A DNA stretch of 64,000 nt from Balaenoptera acutorostrata (Eukaryota; Chordata; Mammalia; Artiodactyla; Balaenopteridae). The notes below the pieces were generated by a model, which was not told the DNA's origin, did no database searches, and saw only the letters and a list, made by a program, of their open reading frames with translations. This document shows positions 40,241 through 54,100 of the stretch, piece after piece. A program made the position numbers and the translations under genes. Each line of letters starts with the position of its first letter. Position 1 is the stretch's first letter. The stretch is from the NCBI RefSeq assembly GCF_949987535.1, contig NC_080082.1:50816374-50880373 (forward strand). Reading direction: 5' to 3'.

Positions 40241-40790
40241 GATGCTGGTAGATGACATGAGATTTCGGAGTCAGAGATGAAAGTTTGTTGCTCATTGTGG
40301 TAACAGTAGCCAAAGTATCAATATTTTCCTTGCACTGGTTCACTTGCACCCATAGGGTGATGCAAAATACACAGGTATTTATGTGCTCCCTTGACTTTAG
40401 GGAACCTGAACCTTTTATAATGGGTAATAAGCATGCCTGGCTTTTGCTCTAGAGAGAGACTATCTCTGTCCTCCAAGGCTGTTCATTATATAAACATCTT
40501 GCAGAAATTATCCAGAATAAAAGCACTTAGTCTCTGATCTGGCAACATGTGCAGAAACATGCAAGACTCATGGAGAATTGTCTCCCTTCAGGTTTGGCCA
40601 TTTCCTTATTTGTAACTCTTTTCTCAAACAGTGAGAAACCTGCTTCTTAGTATCAATAATTTTTTTACACATATCCTAGAATGTATATAAAGTAGTTGCA
40701 GAATTGCTAACCCCATACTCGTGTAAAAAATAAATGTACTAAGTACAGTAAAGTATTTGTGTGCAACTTTTTTGTTCTTTAACTTAACCT
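40241..40790. other. Intronic, unclassified
   Basis: No coding signal. Some LTR-like phrases (ttttataatgggtaataag) but no boundaries. Confidence 0.35.
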
Positions 40791-43366
40791 TATATAGTCA
40801 AAACTGTTTCCAAAGTTACTCAATTTAGTTTTCTTCACTACCCTCTTCAGTATAGTTTTGTTACTCATTTTTCCTACATTTAGCTTTGTGTGTTACACTT
40901 TGGGTTCCTTCACATCCTGGTTGATTGTAACATGTCATAATATTTTGAGTATGAAAACATTAACATGGTTCCTGCCCACTTCTTGTACATAATCAGTCTC
41001 GTTAGTTTCTGTTTTATCCTTCTGGTATTTCCTTTGCACAAATGAGCAGATACAGGTACTCTTTTGAATGACCTCTTTTTTTTTGCATTAAAGATAACAT
41101 ATTCTAGGTACTCTTTTGAACATTGCTTCTTTCACTTAATGACATATCCTGGACATTATTCTACTGCAATTCAAAGAGATACTAATAATTCTTTTTTACA
41201 GCTACATAATATTCCAGTATATGGATTTAATCATAGTTTATTCAACCACTCTCCTATTATGGGCATTTAGGTCAATATTTTACTACTAGAAATAGTGCTG
41301 CAATGAATACTTTGTATATATGTATTTTTGTATTGCTGGAGGTATATCTTCAGAGTAGATTCCTAGAAGTGGGATTGCTGGGTCAAAAGGTAGGTGTGTA
41401 TGCAGTTTTGTTAGGTGTTGCTAAATTCTCCTTTAGAGCTGTTGTACCAGTTTTCATTCCCACTTGCAGTGTGTAAGAGTGCCTCTTTCTCCCCACAGCC
41501 TAGGAGCAGAATGTGTCCTCATGCATGCCTTTTGTTTTTACCAATCTAATACATGAAACATAGTATCTCGGTGTTGTTTTCTAATTTCTTTAATTATGAA
41601 TGTGCTTGAACATTTTAAAATCTTTTTTTGTGATTGCCTATTTATATCTTTCCCCATTTTTCTAGCAGTTTTTTAGCCCTTTGTCTTTTAGGATTAGTGG
41701 TTTTTTTATATCTTGAAAAGAAATCTTTGATTATTCCCAAGGTCTTGAAGATACACTCCTATGTTTTCTTTTAGAAGCTTTATAAATTTATCATTCACAT
41801 TTAAGACTATGATCCATATTGAATTAATTTTTGTGTACGGTGAGAGGTAAGGATAAAGGTTAATTTTTTTTCCATTCAAGTACCCAGTTGTTCCACCACT
41901 ATTTTATTGAACATACCATCCTTGCCCATCTGAATTGCAAGGAGCTTTTACCATAAATCAGGTGGTATTATATATGTGGCTCTCTTTCTGAACTGTATTC
42001 TTTTTTATTTTTTGTCTTTTGTCAGTACCACTGTCTTGAAATCTGTAGTATTAATCCTCTGACTTTTTTTCTTTTTCAAGAAATCAATTTCCTGTAGATG
42101 TTAGAATCAATTTGTTAATTCTCACTAAAAAAAAAAATCATTGCTGGGATTTTGTTTGTGTATCTATTTGTTAATATGGGGAGAATTGACATCAGTATTG
42201 CATCTTTCAACTATTAAATATGGCTTATATCTACATTTGTTAAGGTCTTTAATTTCTCTCATCAGTTAGCTATGGTTTTCAGTGCACATCTTTTGTAGAT
42301 TTATACCTGGGTATTTGACATTTACTGTTGAAATTGTAACAGCATTTAAATCTTGAAAAATTTCCAATTGCTGCTAAAAGTACAATTGCTTTTTGTATTT
42401 GTCCTTGTATTAGCATCTACAAAAACACCTATTGTAGATGCTATTTATCACGTTGAGGGAGTTCGCTTTCTCATTTGCTAAGACTTTTTTACATTAATGA
42501 GGGCTGAATTTAGTTAAATGCATTTTCTGTGTCTATGAAAGGATCAAATGTGGTATTGTTTATTATTAATCTGGTAAATTATGTTGATTTTCAAAAGTTG
42601 AACCAACCTTTTATTCCTGAAATAAACCCTACTTAGCCATAATGTATTACATTTTTCCCCCAGTGGGTTAGATTTGCTAATACTTTTTGTAGAATTTCTG
42701 CATGTGTGTTCATTAGAAATATTGGCCTATAATTTTCTTTTCTTCTAATGTCTTCATTAAGTTTTGGTGTCAGGCTTACATTAGCCTCATATGAGTTGGG
42801 AAGAATTCCTTGTGTTCTCTTTTCACTACATTGTAAGGCTACAGTTAATCCTTAACTTTGGAAGAATTCACTGGTGAAGCTATCTGGGCCTGAAATTTTC
42901 TTGATAGGTAAATTTTAAATTATGGAATCAATTTAACTTTTCAGCTATTCTGTTGTTTCTGTTTGTTTTGTCAGTTTTGGCATTTTTTTCCAGGGAATTT
43001 GTCCATTTCATCTAAGCTTTCAAACTTAAGAACATAAAGTTATTAGTATTCTCTTATTATCTTTTTAACGTCAATGCTATCTTTAATAATGTTCCCTTTT
43101 TCATTCCTGATTTTGTTCATGTTATCCCTTTCTTTTTTATCAGTGCTGTTGGTAATAGATCTTTCATTCTTCTGGGTACTATCAATAATTTTTTCCTTTC
43201 TCTTTGGTTTTTAGCGGTTTGACTCTGATATGCTTGGTTGTGGTTTTGCTTTTGTTTTGTGTGTTTTGTTTACCTTCTTATATATTATTCTTCAGGTTTG
43301 CTGAAGAAACCTGAAGAAGGGGGTTGAAACTCTTGTTGAGACTTTTAATCAATTAATCTATTCAAA
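40791..43366 (-). mobile_element. Old antisense L1 ORF2
   Basis: A long run of antisense L1 ORF2 in the expected order: gggattgctgggtcaaaagg (41.37 kb), catattgaattaatttttgt (41.8 kb), cagtattgcatctttcaact (42.2 kb) and cgtcaatgctatctttaata (43.1 kb). Heavily mutated. Confidence 0.7.
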
Positions 43367-43527
43367 TTAAAAAAAAATTTTTTTTTAATTAAAAAAATTT
43401 TTTTCAGATCGGTCTCCCCCATAGGCTCTTTTGTTGTTGTTGTTGTTTAATTTTTTAATTTAATTTTATTTATTTTTTTATACAGCAGGTTCTTATTAGT
43501 CATCAATTTTATACACATCAGTGTATA
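43367..43527 (-). mobile_element. Short antisense L1 3' end with unusual tail
   Basis: On the minus strand: a short L1-like 3' UTR (aattgatgactaataagaac), an A-rich tail with (caa)n, about 24 bp of other sequence and a second A-rich run. The flanking ctattcaaat at about 43357 and 43530 may be the target-site duplication. Confidence 0.5.
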
Positions 43528-44160
43528 CATCTATTCAAATATTAATTCCTCTCCAATCTCTTCTCCTTCTGAGACTCCACTTATGTTTGTCGTAGATCTT
43601 TTAACTGTGTCTCGTGTGTCTTTTATACTCCTGTTATTTTTTTTCTCCCACACTTCATGTGGCTATTTTTTGTTGGCTTGTCTTTGAGTTCAGTGATCCT
43701 GTCTTCTGCTTGTCTGACCTCAAAACCATGCAATGACTTCTTTGTTTCTTAATTTGCCAAAATTTTATGGATTTCAATTCTGTTTAGTTTCTTCGTTTTA
43801 TCATCCATTTGCCTATCTTTTCCTTGGTTGCCTTTAACATTTTAATTATAGCCATTTAAAATTATTTGTTTGCCAACTCCAGTATCTAAATTGTCTTTGG
43901 TTCTGCTGCTGTTTTCTGTTTTTATCTCTTTGCATGTCTAGTAATCTTTAATTGTATGATAGATATTGTGTCTAAAACAACCATGGGGACCCAAGCCAGC
44001 AACTACCTACTTCTAGCCTTCTCATTATATAAGAAAAATTAAACTGCTTTTCAGGTCTCTGTTACTAGCAGACAACTACAGTTCCTAGCATACAGGAAAT
44101 TTTCAGGGTAATGCTGGAAATATTTAATACATTACATTTTTTTTTAATTAAAAGAGGTGT
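43528..44160. other. Intronic, probable old antisense LINE
   Basis: T-rich with phrases such as gagttcagtgatcctgtctt that suggest the 5' half of an old antisense L1. No gene. Confidence 0.35.
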
Positions 44161-44628
44161 GTTATTTAGAAGAGTGCAAAATTCTCAAAAATTTTAAATC
44201 ACCTATTAAGTTGTAAGACTCTCTTCTCCGTAGTGGTATCTTCTGGCAGTGCTCCATGCCCCAGGTGTGGTCATGTTGCAAATATACGATGGTCTTGGCC
44301 ACAGAGATTGTTGGCTTTAAAAGGGAGGAGCAGATCCTCCAGATGCAAGAATTCAGCCTGGGAGGATACCATCTGGGGCAAAGATGAAGAGGGCTGGGAA
44401 TGTGACAAACATAGTATGGAGCTATTGAAGTGAGATGTTTCCTGCCCATTCTGCTTGGAAGGTATAGCACTTGAGGAAGTCCCTTTAAAGTCAGGGAAAG
44501 GCCAGGAAGAGAGACCAGAAAGGGGGACTTAAAAGTGAGGAGTATAGGAGAAGGAACTCTTTCTTTCTGGATTACTGTTGATTCTTTAGTATCAACAGTG
44601 ACCTCCACAGTCCCCCCTTCTTCTTTTA
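44161..44628 (-). mobile_element. Candidate LTR next to a polypurine-like tract
   Basis: On the minus strand 44628-44611 is taaaagaagaagggggga, followed by ctgtggagg, which looks like a retroviral polypurine tract and LTR start. The following 450 bp would be the LTR. The overlapping 160-codon frame (44162-44644) shows no viral or cellular motif. The same 27 bp occurs at 46600-46626. Family unknown. Confidence 0.3.
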
Positions 44629-46009
44629 GCACAATACCTGGCATGTAAGAGGCTATGTGGTTGATAAAAATACTAAGAACTTAGTAAGTAGTAATAATAG
44701 TTATTTAAAGGAATGCTTTCAGGTTTTAAGGAAGAGGCATTTGTGGATTACTTTGGTTTTCATTTCCTGGAATGTGTTTACCTGTGGGGGAATGCAGTGA
44801 GTAACTAGGGGTAGAAGTAGCCATTAAATAATTTATAACATGATACCATGGTGTTACTTCCTGAGTGGTCAGTTTTACATGAAATTATTGATAAATTGTT
44901 TGATGATCAAGGAGCTTGGTATATATAGAGGATGCTCACTGCCCATTATACTTTTATAATGCTCAGTTTATTACATTCCTATATCCAATAAACAAAAAAA
45001 ACACAAATTTTCTTAAACATTTAAACATCGATGACAAATTCAGTTACTCCCCTTAAACAGTTTTAGACTTCTATTAGTATAGAAGCACACAGAATATACA
45101 CAATTATTATGAATTTTATTACTGTACTTATAGTCAAAAGCTGTTCTAAAGCATCAGTGATGTGGGTTTAGTCCATTTCTATGTTATTTCTGTAGTTTTT
45201 AATTCCTTTATATTGTTATGCTAATTTTAATATCTTCCCCAAATTACTGTAAATTCTGTAAAATTACTTTGTTTGTTTTTCTGGATTTCAGTTTTCTTAA
45301 GTCAAGGCTCATTAACCCCAAAAGTCTTCTCAACTAGGCAAGATTAGAGGATCTGGTTTATCAACCAGATGTTTCTTGGTCAGGACTTGGGACCTGATTG
45401 TACAATCCAAGATCATTGAAAATTGGTTTGACCAATGTATATCCAAATTAAAATGCATATGATCAACTTTTAGGAATTAATCATTCAGAATTTATATACA
45501 GGTAAAATGATATATGTACAAGAATATATATCACAGCATTGTTTGTTATAGTGAAAGACTGGAAACAACCCAAATGATCATTGGCAGCAAATTGGTTGAA
45601 TAAATTAAAGTGTATCCATTTAGTAGAATCCAATGTAGCTGAGAGAATTATGTAGCTCTGAATGTACTAGTTGGGATCTGGTCCAAGATATATTAAGTAA
45701 AAATAGTAACAGTGTGTATAATATGCTAAAATTTGTACTTTTCAAAAGTACATCTTTGTGTGTATATGTGTATATATACAAGCTATGTTCTCTAACCCAT
45801 GTCAAGTTGTCCAGATCTATCTGGCTCTAGTCAAAGCTTGAGGTTTCTGGAGTAGGGGATAATGAGAGATTTGCCCATTCTTCTCACTGATACCCCTCAA
45901 CTGTTTGTGTGGAGTGAGCAGAGGGGAAATATGATCATTCTGGGAGCTATGAGGCAAGTGGGATCTTATATAGCTTCTTTTCGTCTCCTCCAGCTCTGCC
46001 TTTTTCCAG
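44629..46009. other. Intron 1 end; old sense L1 at about 45.43-45.79 kb
   Basis: 45430-45790 has late-ORF2 phrases (gaaagactggaaacaaccca, gtgtataatatgctaaaattt). The remainder shows nothing recognisable. It ends in a pyrimidine tract before exon 2. Confidence 0.45.
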
Positions 46010-46061
46010 AAGAGGAGCCCAGAGGAAGACTGGTCCTTTTCATATCAAAGCCATGGCTCAG
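46010..46061 (+). CDS. ZNF566: ZNF566 exon 2: start codon exon (Met-Ala-Gln)
   Basis: The acceptor ctctgcctttttccag precedes 46010 (an alternative AG at 45992-45993 would begin the exon at 45994). The exon ends with ATGGCTCAG at 46053-46061, followed by the donor gtgaga. The start codon context is strong (aagccATGG). Only three codons are coded: Met, Ala, Gln, in phase 0. This matches the KRAB-A exon 3.2 kb downstream, which starts in phase 0 with GAG. The split 'MAQ | ESVMF' is usual in KRAB-ZNF genes and is what I recall for ZNF566. A separate 67-codon frame across here is chance. Confidence 0.78.
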
Positions 46062-48128
46062 GTGAGATGCTGTTTCTTTTTGCTCAAGTAGAGTCATTTT
46101 TACCCAATACATGTAAATATTTGCTTTCCTCATCATGAGCTTTTAGGTGTTTTAAAAAAACAACTTTCAGACAGTTTAGTTATAAGCAATGCCAAAATTC
46201 TCTTACTCTTGCTCTAAAGAAAAGGTCTCTAATAAGTCAATTCAAAAATTTCTCGTGGTGGAAATATTTATAGAAAAAATAAGTGGTTAGATAATCATTG
46301 TTGGAAAAAAGGAAGGAATGTCCGGTTAAAGATCTTTATACTCTTAAATTACAGATAACTGTTAGAGGGCTGAGGGGTTAGATAACAAGTTTCTCTGAAG
46401 GGGTCTTAATCAGATTGAAATCCATTAGAAAATTGCTTATGGAGTTCATCAAGTATCTTTATTTGTTCCCACAAATTGTTAATTACATAATGTAAAAACA
46501 GTCTGACTGAGACCAGGTTTGGAAGAAAGTTTTTTCCACTGGTTAACATGGTCCCCCTTCAGGAACCTGACCCCTATTTCCTCCTAAACTACCCAGTGCC
46601 CTCCACAGTCCCCCCTTCTTCTTTTAAACAGTGTTTACAAATCCATTTAGTAAGTCCTTCAGCATCTTCTCTCAGAGTTGTGTCAGAAACCTTGGTAGAA
46701 CAGAAATGTGTTTTCCATTTGTTAATCTAATTTGCTTTGGACAGTGATTTGATAGGATGGAGATGGGTAATTAGGGGCACCTCATAGGGAAAAGCCCTGA
46801 TCATCTCCACAGACCTAGGTTTTCCAGTAAGAAAGTATGTGGAATGGTTTTGTTTGATTTCATTCTTAACACACAGAAAGATCTCCTATGTATGAGACTT
46901 TCAGGTTTGGAGGTATGACTGGTGGTTGGTACAAAGCTCTGACACCCCACGAGATCATCCATGATAAATAGACATCAGTAATGCCATTGTGTGAAACTGG
47001 ATCACGTTCTGCCAATTTCCTGTAGTTCAGGAACAAAGGAAATTTACAGTTGAGCAATGGGCGGTTTTAGGTGAGATTGGGCCAATGTTGGGAAGGTCTT
47101 TAAAGATCACCTTCAGCCTCAACGTCTGAAAGCAAAGGAGAAGTTGTCATTTATGTCCATATTATAGAATATTATTCAGTGAAAAAAATATGCTTATGGA
47201 AAGAATTTAACAAGGAATAACTTATTATACAGTAGTGTGACATTAGAATGGATCAGTCTTGAATTATATGCAAATTTAAAATATTTTTTAAAGTCATATT
47301 ATACATGTTCAGAAGTAAAGTAGTGCTGTTTCAATCTGGCTCCACTACCAGTTCCACTCCCAAAGGGTAGCTGCCCTCAACTCTTGAATATTGATAATCA
47401 GTTTTACTCATTATCTCTTGACTTACTGCAGAGTGGAAAGGACATTATACTTACATATTGCACCCTTCATTTCCTCTGATTCTGTTATTATATCACAATT
47501 TTTGGTTAAATCAATAATGTACACATTCTTAGGACTGCAAATATCACTCACTGCTGAGCCAGCTCATGGCTTTTTTTCTGTTACAAGCTTTCATTTTTCC
47601 TGGGGTTAATTGCTTTCTTTCCCCCATTTGCTTAGTTTTCCATGTATTTATATCCAAAATCTCCAGAATCACTGCCACATGCCAATCAATACGTTTTCCA
47701 TCTGGTCAAACACATCAATTCCTTTTGAACATGGAGACATCCGTCCCTATTCCCTTTTTCACCCTGCTCCCATCTAGTTGCTCTCTAGGTCTGTTTCCCA
47801 AAGACTTCCCTTTTTTTTTTTCCCCCCCCTGGGATTTTCCTTCACTGTTCTCCCGTGTTAATTCACTTATTTCTTGAATCCCATGTCTTCCTCTTTTCTA
47901 GTTTACTCTCTGATTTTGGTGGAGCACAGCCTCTGGTAGTTTCCTAAGAAATTGTGCTGAGTCGTTCCATGTCTAGGAATTTCTTTTTTCAATTGTCACA
48001 ACAGAATGAAAATTTGGTTATAGATTTCTAGATCAGAATTTCTTTTCTTCATCAGCATATTGAAGAATTGTTCTTACCATTTCTTGTTTTTAGTGGTTTT
48101 CTTAAGAACCCCATTGCCTCTCTGGTTC
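46062..48128. other. Intron 2, first part
   Basis: No exon seen. It contains the second copy of the polypurine-like tract (46600-46626, minus) and some old L1-like sequence near 47.16-47.35 kb. Other parts are unclassified T-rich DNA. Confidence 0.4.
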
Positions 48129-48442
48129 GTTTTTTTTTTTTTTTTTTTTTTTTTTTGGCTGCGTTGGGTCTTTGTTGCTGCGCGCAGGCTTTCTCTAGTT
48201 GCGGCGAGCAGGGGCTGCTCTTCATTGTGGTGCAGGGGCTTCTCATTGCAGTGGCTTCTCTTGTTGCAGAGCACGGGATCTAGGCGCGCAGGCATCAGTA
48301 GTTGTGGCACATGGGCTCAGTAGTTGTGGCTCACGAGCTTAGTTGCTCTGCAGCATGTGGGATCTTCCCGGCCCAGGGCTCGAACCTGTGTCCCCTGCCT
48401 TGGCAGGAGGATTCTTAACCACTGCGCCACCAGGGAAGCCCC
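48129..48442 (-). mobile_element. CHR-type SINE, full length
   Basis: Starts on the + strand with an almost pure T-run of about 27, the uninterrupted A-tail of a rather young copy. Duplications gcctctctggttc (48116-48128) and gcctctctgattc (48443-48455). Confidence 0.93.
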
Positions 48443-48827
48443 GCCTCTCTGATTCTTTATGGCTTTTGTCCAACCTGCTTTTAATGTCTTCTTTTTATCC
48501 CTTATTCTGAAATTTTACTTATAGCTATTTTGGAAAAGATAGTCACATGTATTCATAACATATTATATGACAAGCATTTGCTAGTTGTTTGTGTATACTA
48601 TTTCATTTAATGAGGAAACTCGTCTTGGCTGGATTTTGTACCTTCCCAGACTTACTTGGATAATGGAAGTGTCCCACTATACACAGGCATTTTCCTTGGA
48701 GGAAACAGATGACTTGGAAGCTCAGTGATTCAGTCCTGCTTATTTGTTTACAGTCCTCCAGATGCATCCCAGACATTCAGCCCCACTCTGTATGCTTGCT
48801 GGTTTTCACTTCTTCTAGCTTTATTTT

Positions 48828-49162
48828 AATAAATTTATTTATTTATTTATTTTGGGCTGTGTTGGGTCTTTGTTGCTGTGCACGGGCTTTCTCTAGTTGT
48901 GGTGAGCGGGGGCTACTCTTCCTTGTGGTGCGTGGGCTTCTCACTGCAGTGGTTTCTCTTGTTGCAGAGCACAGGCTCTAGGCACGTGGGCTTCAGTAGT
49001 TGTGGCACGTGGGCTCAGTAATTGTGGCTCGCAGGCTCAGTAGTTGTGGCGCACTGGCTTTGTTGCTCCGCAGCATGTGGGATCTTCCCGGACCAGGGCT
49101 CGAACCTGTGTCCCCTGCATTGGCAGGCAGATTCTTAACCACTGCGCCACCAGGGAAGTCCC
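48828..49162 (-). mobile_element. CHR-type SINE close to the KRAB-A exon
   Basis: Full length, with an exact 17-bp duplication tcttctagctttatttt at 48811-48827 and 49163-49179. Its head end lies only about 100 bp before the KRAB-A splice acceptor. Confidence 0.94.
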
Positions 49163-49221
49163 TCTTCTAGCTTTATTTTTTTCTTCTCTCTTTCCGTCAC
49201 AAAAACACTTATGTTTATTAA

Positions 49222-49506
<285 letters not shown>

Positions 49507-49650
49507 TAATTTTAATACTGTAGAGTTAGAAAGAGGAAGCTGCATTGAGTTATGAGGGAAGTTTCAAGTCCTCTGTTATGTTTCATAAATGACTGGATTT
49601 GAATTCTGGGACATTCTCATCATAAACTTATCTCATTACTTCTTTTGTAA

Positions 49651-50237
<587 letters not shown>

Positions 50238-50370
50238 GGAATTCCCTGGTGGTCCAGTGGTTAGGACTCCACGCTTCCACTGAAGGGGGCACGGGTTCGA
50301 TCCCTGGTCGGGGAACTAAGATCCCTTAAGCCGCATGGTACAGCCAAAAATGAAAAAAAAAAAAACAACA
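50238..50370 (+). mobile_element. CHR-type SINE, short form
   Basis: Begins ggaattccctggtggtccag, includes gggttcgatccctggt and ends in an A-rich tail. The flanking duplication is A-rich and uncertain. 50371-50664 shows nothing. Confidence 0.88.
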
Positions 50371-51181
50371 AAAAATGAATAAGCAATTTCAGAGTTTATA
50401 GCTTAATAGGGATACTATGTATAACTCCTAAAATGTAGAAGCACCATAAGTGAGGTTAAAATAGGGAGCCCAGCAGAAAGTGAGGGCTAAAGAGGTAGAA
50501 GAGGAGTTGATCCACATAGATGTCATAGAGGGAAATTTGAGCATGCATGTCATTGACTTTAATGGAAAAAAGGCAAAAAGGCTCTGTGCCTCCATTGAGA
50601 GCTTAGTGCTAGCAAAGATAAATTTAAAAAAAAAAGGAAAAACCAGGACAGCACATTCCTTAATTCAGTATATGTTTTTTTTTTTTAATTTTTATTTTAT
50701 ATTGAAGAACAGTTGATTAACAATGTTGTGTTAGTTTCAGGTGTACAACAAAGTGATTCATTTATACATATACATGTATCTATTCTTTTTCAAATTCTTT
50801 TCCCATTTAGGTTATTACAGAATATTGAGCAGAGTTCCCTGTGCTATACAGTAGGTCCTTGTTGGTTACCTGTTTTAAATATAGCAGTGTGTTCATGTCA
50901 TTCCCAAACTCCCAGTTTATCCCTCCCCCCCACCCTTCCCCCTGGTAACCATAAGTTCATTCTCTAAGTCTGTGAGTCTGTTTCTGTTTTGTAAATAAGT
51001 TCATTTGTATTATTATTATTTTTAATTCCACGTATAAGTTATAGTGTATGATATTTGTCTTTCTCTGTCTGACTTCGCTTAGTATGATAATCTTCAGGTC
51101 CATCCATATTGCTGCAAATGGCATTATTTCATTCTTTTTAATGGCTGAGTAATATTCCATTGTGTATATGTACCACATCTT

Positions 51182-54100
51182 TTTCTTTTTAAACATCTTC
51201 ATTGAAGTATAATTGCTTTACAGTGGTGTGTTAGTTTCTGCTTTATAACAAAGTGAATCAGTTATACATATACATATGTTCCCATATCTCTTCCATCTCC
51301 CTCCCTCCCACCCTCCCCATCCCACCTCTCTAGGTGGTCACAAAGCACCGAGCTGATCTCCCTGTGCTATGCGGCTGCTTCCCACTAGCTATCTATTTTA
51401 CATTTGGTAGTGTATATATGTCCATGACACTCTCTCACCCTGTCACATCTCATCCCTCCCCCTCCCCATATCCTCAAGTCCATTCTCTAGTAGATCTGTG
51501 TCTTTATTCCCGTCTTGCCACTAGGTTCTTCATGGCTTTTTTTTTTTTCCTTAGATTCCATATATATGTGTTAGCATACTGTATTTGTTTTTCTCTTTCT
51601 GACTTACTTCACTCTGTATGACAGACTCTAACTCCATCCACCTCATTACAAATACCTCCATTTCATTTCTTTTTATGGCTGAGTAATATTCCATTGTATA
51701 TATGTGCCACATCTTCTTTATCCATTCATCTGTCGATGGACATTTAGGTTGCTTCCATGTCCTGGCTATTGTAAATAGAGCTGCAGTGAACATTCTGGTA
51801 CATGACTCTTTTTGAACTATGGTTTTCTCAGGGTATATGCCCAGTACTGGGATTGCTGGGTCGTATGGTAGTTCTATTTGTAGTTTTTTAAGGAACCTCC
51901 ATACTGTTCTCCATAGTGGCTGTATCAATTTACATTCCCACCAACAGTGCAAGAGTGTTCCCTTTCCTCCACACCCTCTCCAGCATTTATTGTTTCTAGA
52001 TTTTTTGATGATGGCCATTCTGACCGGTGTGAGATGATATCTCATTGTAGTTTTGATTTGCATTTCTCTAATGATTAATAATGTTGAGCACTCTTTCATG
52101 TGTCTGTTGGCAATCTGTATATCTTCTTTGGAGAAATGTCTATTTAGGTCTTCTGCCCATTTTTGGATTGGGTTGTTCATTTTTTTGTTATTGAGCTGCG
52201 TGAGCTGCTTGTAAATCTTGGAGATTAATCCTTTGTCAGTTGCTTCATTTGCAAATATTTTCTCCCATTCTGATGGTTGTCTTTTGGTCTTGTTTATGGT
52301 TTCCTTTGCTGTGCAAAAGCTTTTAAGTTTCATTAGGTCCCATTTGTTTATTTGTGTTCTTATTTCCATTTCTCTAGGAGCTGGGTCAAAAAGAATCTTG
52401 CTGTGATGTATGTCATAGAGTGTTCTGCCTATGTTTTCCTCTAAGAGTTTGATAGTGTCTGGCCTTACACTTAGGTCTTTAATCCATTTTGAGTTTATTT
52501 TTGTGCATGGTGTCAGGGAGTGTTCTAATTTCATACTTTTACATGTATCTGTCCAATTTTCCCAGCACCACTTATTGAAGAGGCTGTCTTTTCTCCACTG
52601 TATATGCTTGCCTCCTTTATCAAAGATAAGGTGACCATATGTGCGTGGGTTTATCTCTGGGCTTTCTATCCTGTTCCATTGATCTATATTTCTGTTTTTG
52701 TGCCAGTACCAAACTGTCTTGATTACTGTAGCTTTGTAATATAGTCTGAAGTCAGGGAGCCTGATTCCCCCAGCTCCATTTTTCGTTCTCAAGATTGCTT
52801 TGGCTATTTGGGGTCTTTTGTGTTTCCATACAAGTTGTGAAATTTTTTGTTCTAGTTCTGTGAAAAATGCCAGTGGTAGTTTGATAGGGATTGCATTGAA
52901 TCTGTAGATTGCTTTGGGTAGTAGAGTCATTTTCACAATGTTGATTCTTCCAATCCAAGAACATGGTATATCTCTCCATCTATTTGTATCATCTTTAATT
53001 TCTTTCATCAGTGTCTTATAATTTTCTGCATACAGGTCTTTTTTCTCCTTAGGTAGGTTTATTCCTAGATATTTTATTCTTTTTGTTGCAATGGTAAACG
53101 GGAGTGTTTTCTTAATTTCACTTTCAGATTTTTCATCATTAGTGTATAGAAATGCAAGAGATTTCTGTGCATTAATTTTGTATCCTGCTACTTTACCAAA
53201 TTCATTGATTAGCTCTAGGAGTTTTCTGGTAGCATCTTTAGGATTCTCTATGTATAGTATCATGTCATCTACAAACAGTGACAGCTTTACTTCTTCTTTT
53301 CCGATTTGGATTCCTTTTATTTCTTTTTCTTCTCTGATTGCTGTGGCTAACACTTCCAAAACTATGTTGACTAATAGTGGTGAGAGTGGGCAACCTTGTC
53401 TTGCTCCTGATCTTAGTGGAAATGGTTTCAGTTTTTCACCATTGAGGACAATGTTGGCTGTGGGTTTGTCATATATGGCCTTTATTATGTTGAGGAAAGT
53501 TCCCTCTATGCCTACTTTCTGCAGGGCTTTTATCATAAATGGGTGTTGAATTTTGTCAAAAGCTTTCTCTGCATCTATTGAGATGATCATATGGTTTTTC
53601 TCCTTCAATTTGTTAATATGGTGTATCACATTGATTGATTTGCGTATGTTGAAGAATCCCTGCATTCCTGGGATAAACCCCACTTGATCATGGTGTATGA
53701 TCCTTTTAATGTGCTGTTGGATTCTGTTTGCTAGTATTTTGTTGAGGATTTTTGCATCTATGTTCATCAGTGATATTGGCCTGTAGTTTTCTTTCTTTGT
53801 GACATCTTTGTCTGGTTTTGGTATCAGGGTGATGGTGGCCTCGTAGAATGAGTTTGGGAGTGTTCCTCCCTCTGCAATATTTTGGAAGAGTTTGAGAAGG
53901 ATAGGTGTTAGCTCTTCTCTAAATGTTTGATAGAATTCACCTGTGAAGCCATCTGGTCCTGGGCTTTTGTTTGTTGGAAGGTTTTTAATCACAGTTTCAA
54001 TTTCAGTGCTTGTGATTGGTCTGTTCATATTTTCTATTTCTTCCTGGTTCAGTCTTGGCAGGTTGTGCATTTCTAAGAATCTGTCCATTTCTTCCAGGTT

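Noticed and set aside
44162..44644. 160-codon minus-strand frame
   Set aside because: No retroviral or cellular motif recognised; probably a chance opening in an LTR-like repeat.
45862..46065. 67-codon + frame across the ZNF566 start exon
   Set aside because: It is in a different frame from ATGGCTCAG and runs through the splice acceptor. The three-codon start exon explains the region better.
53091..53549. 152-codon + strand frame
   Set aside because: Antisense shadow of the L1 ORF2 on the minus strand, as are those at 51.8-52.6 and 54.2 kb.
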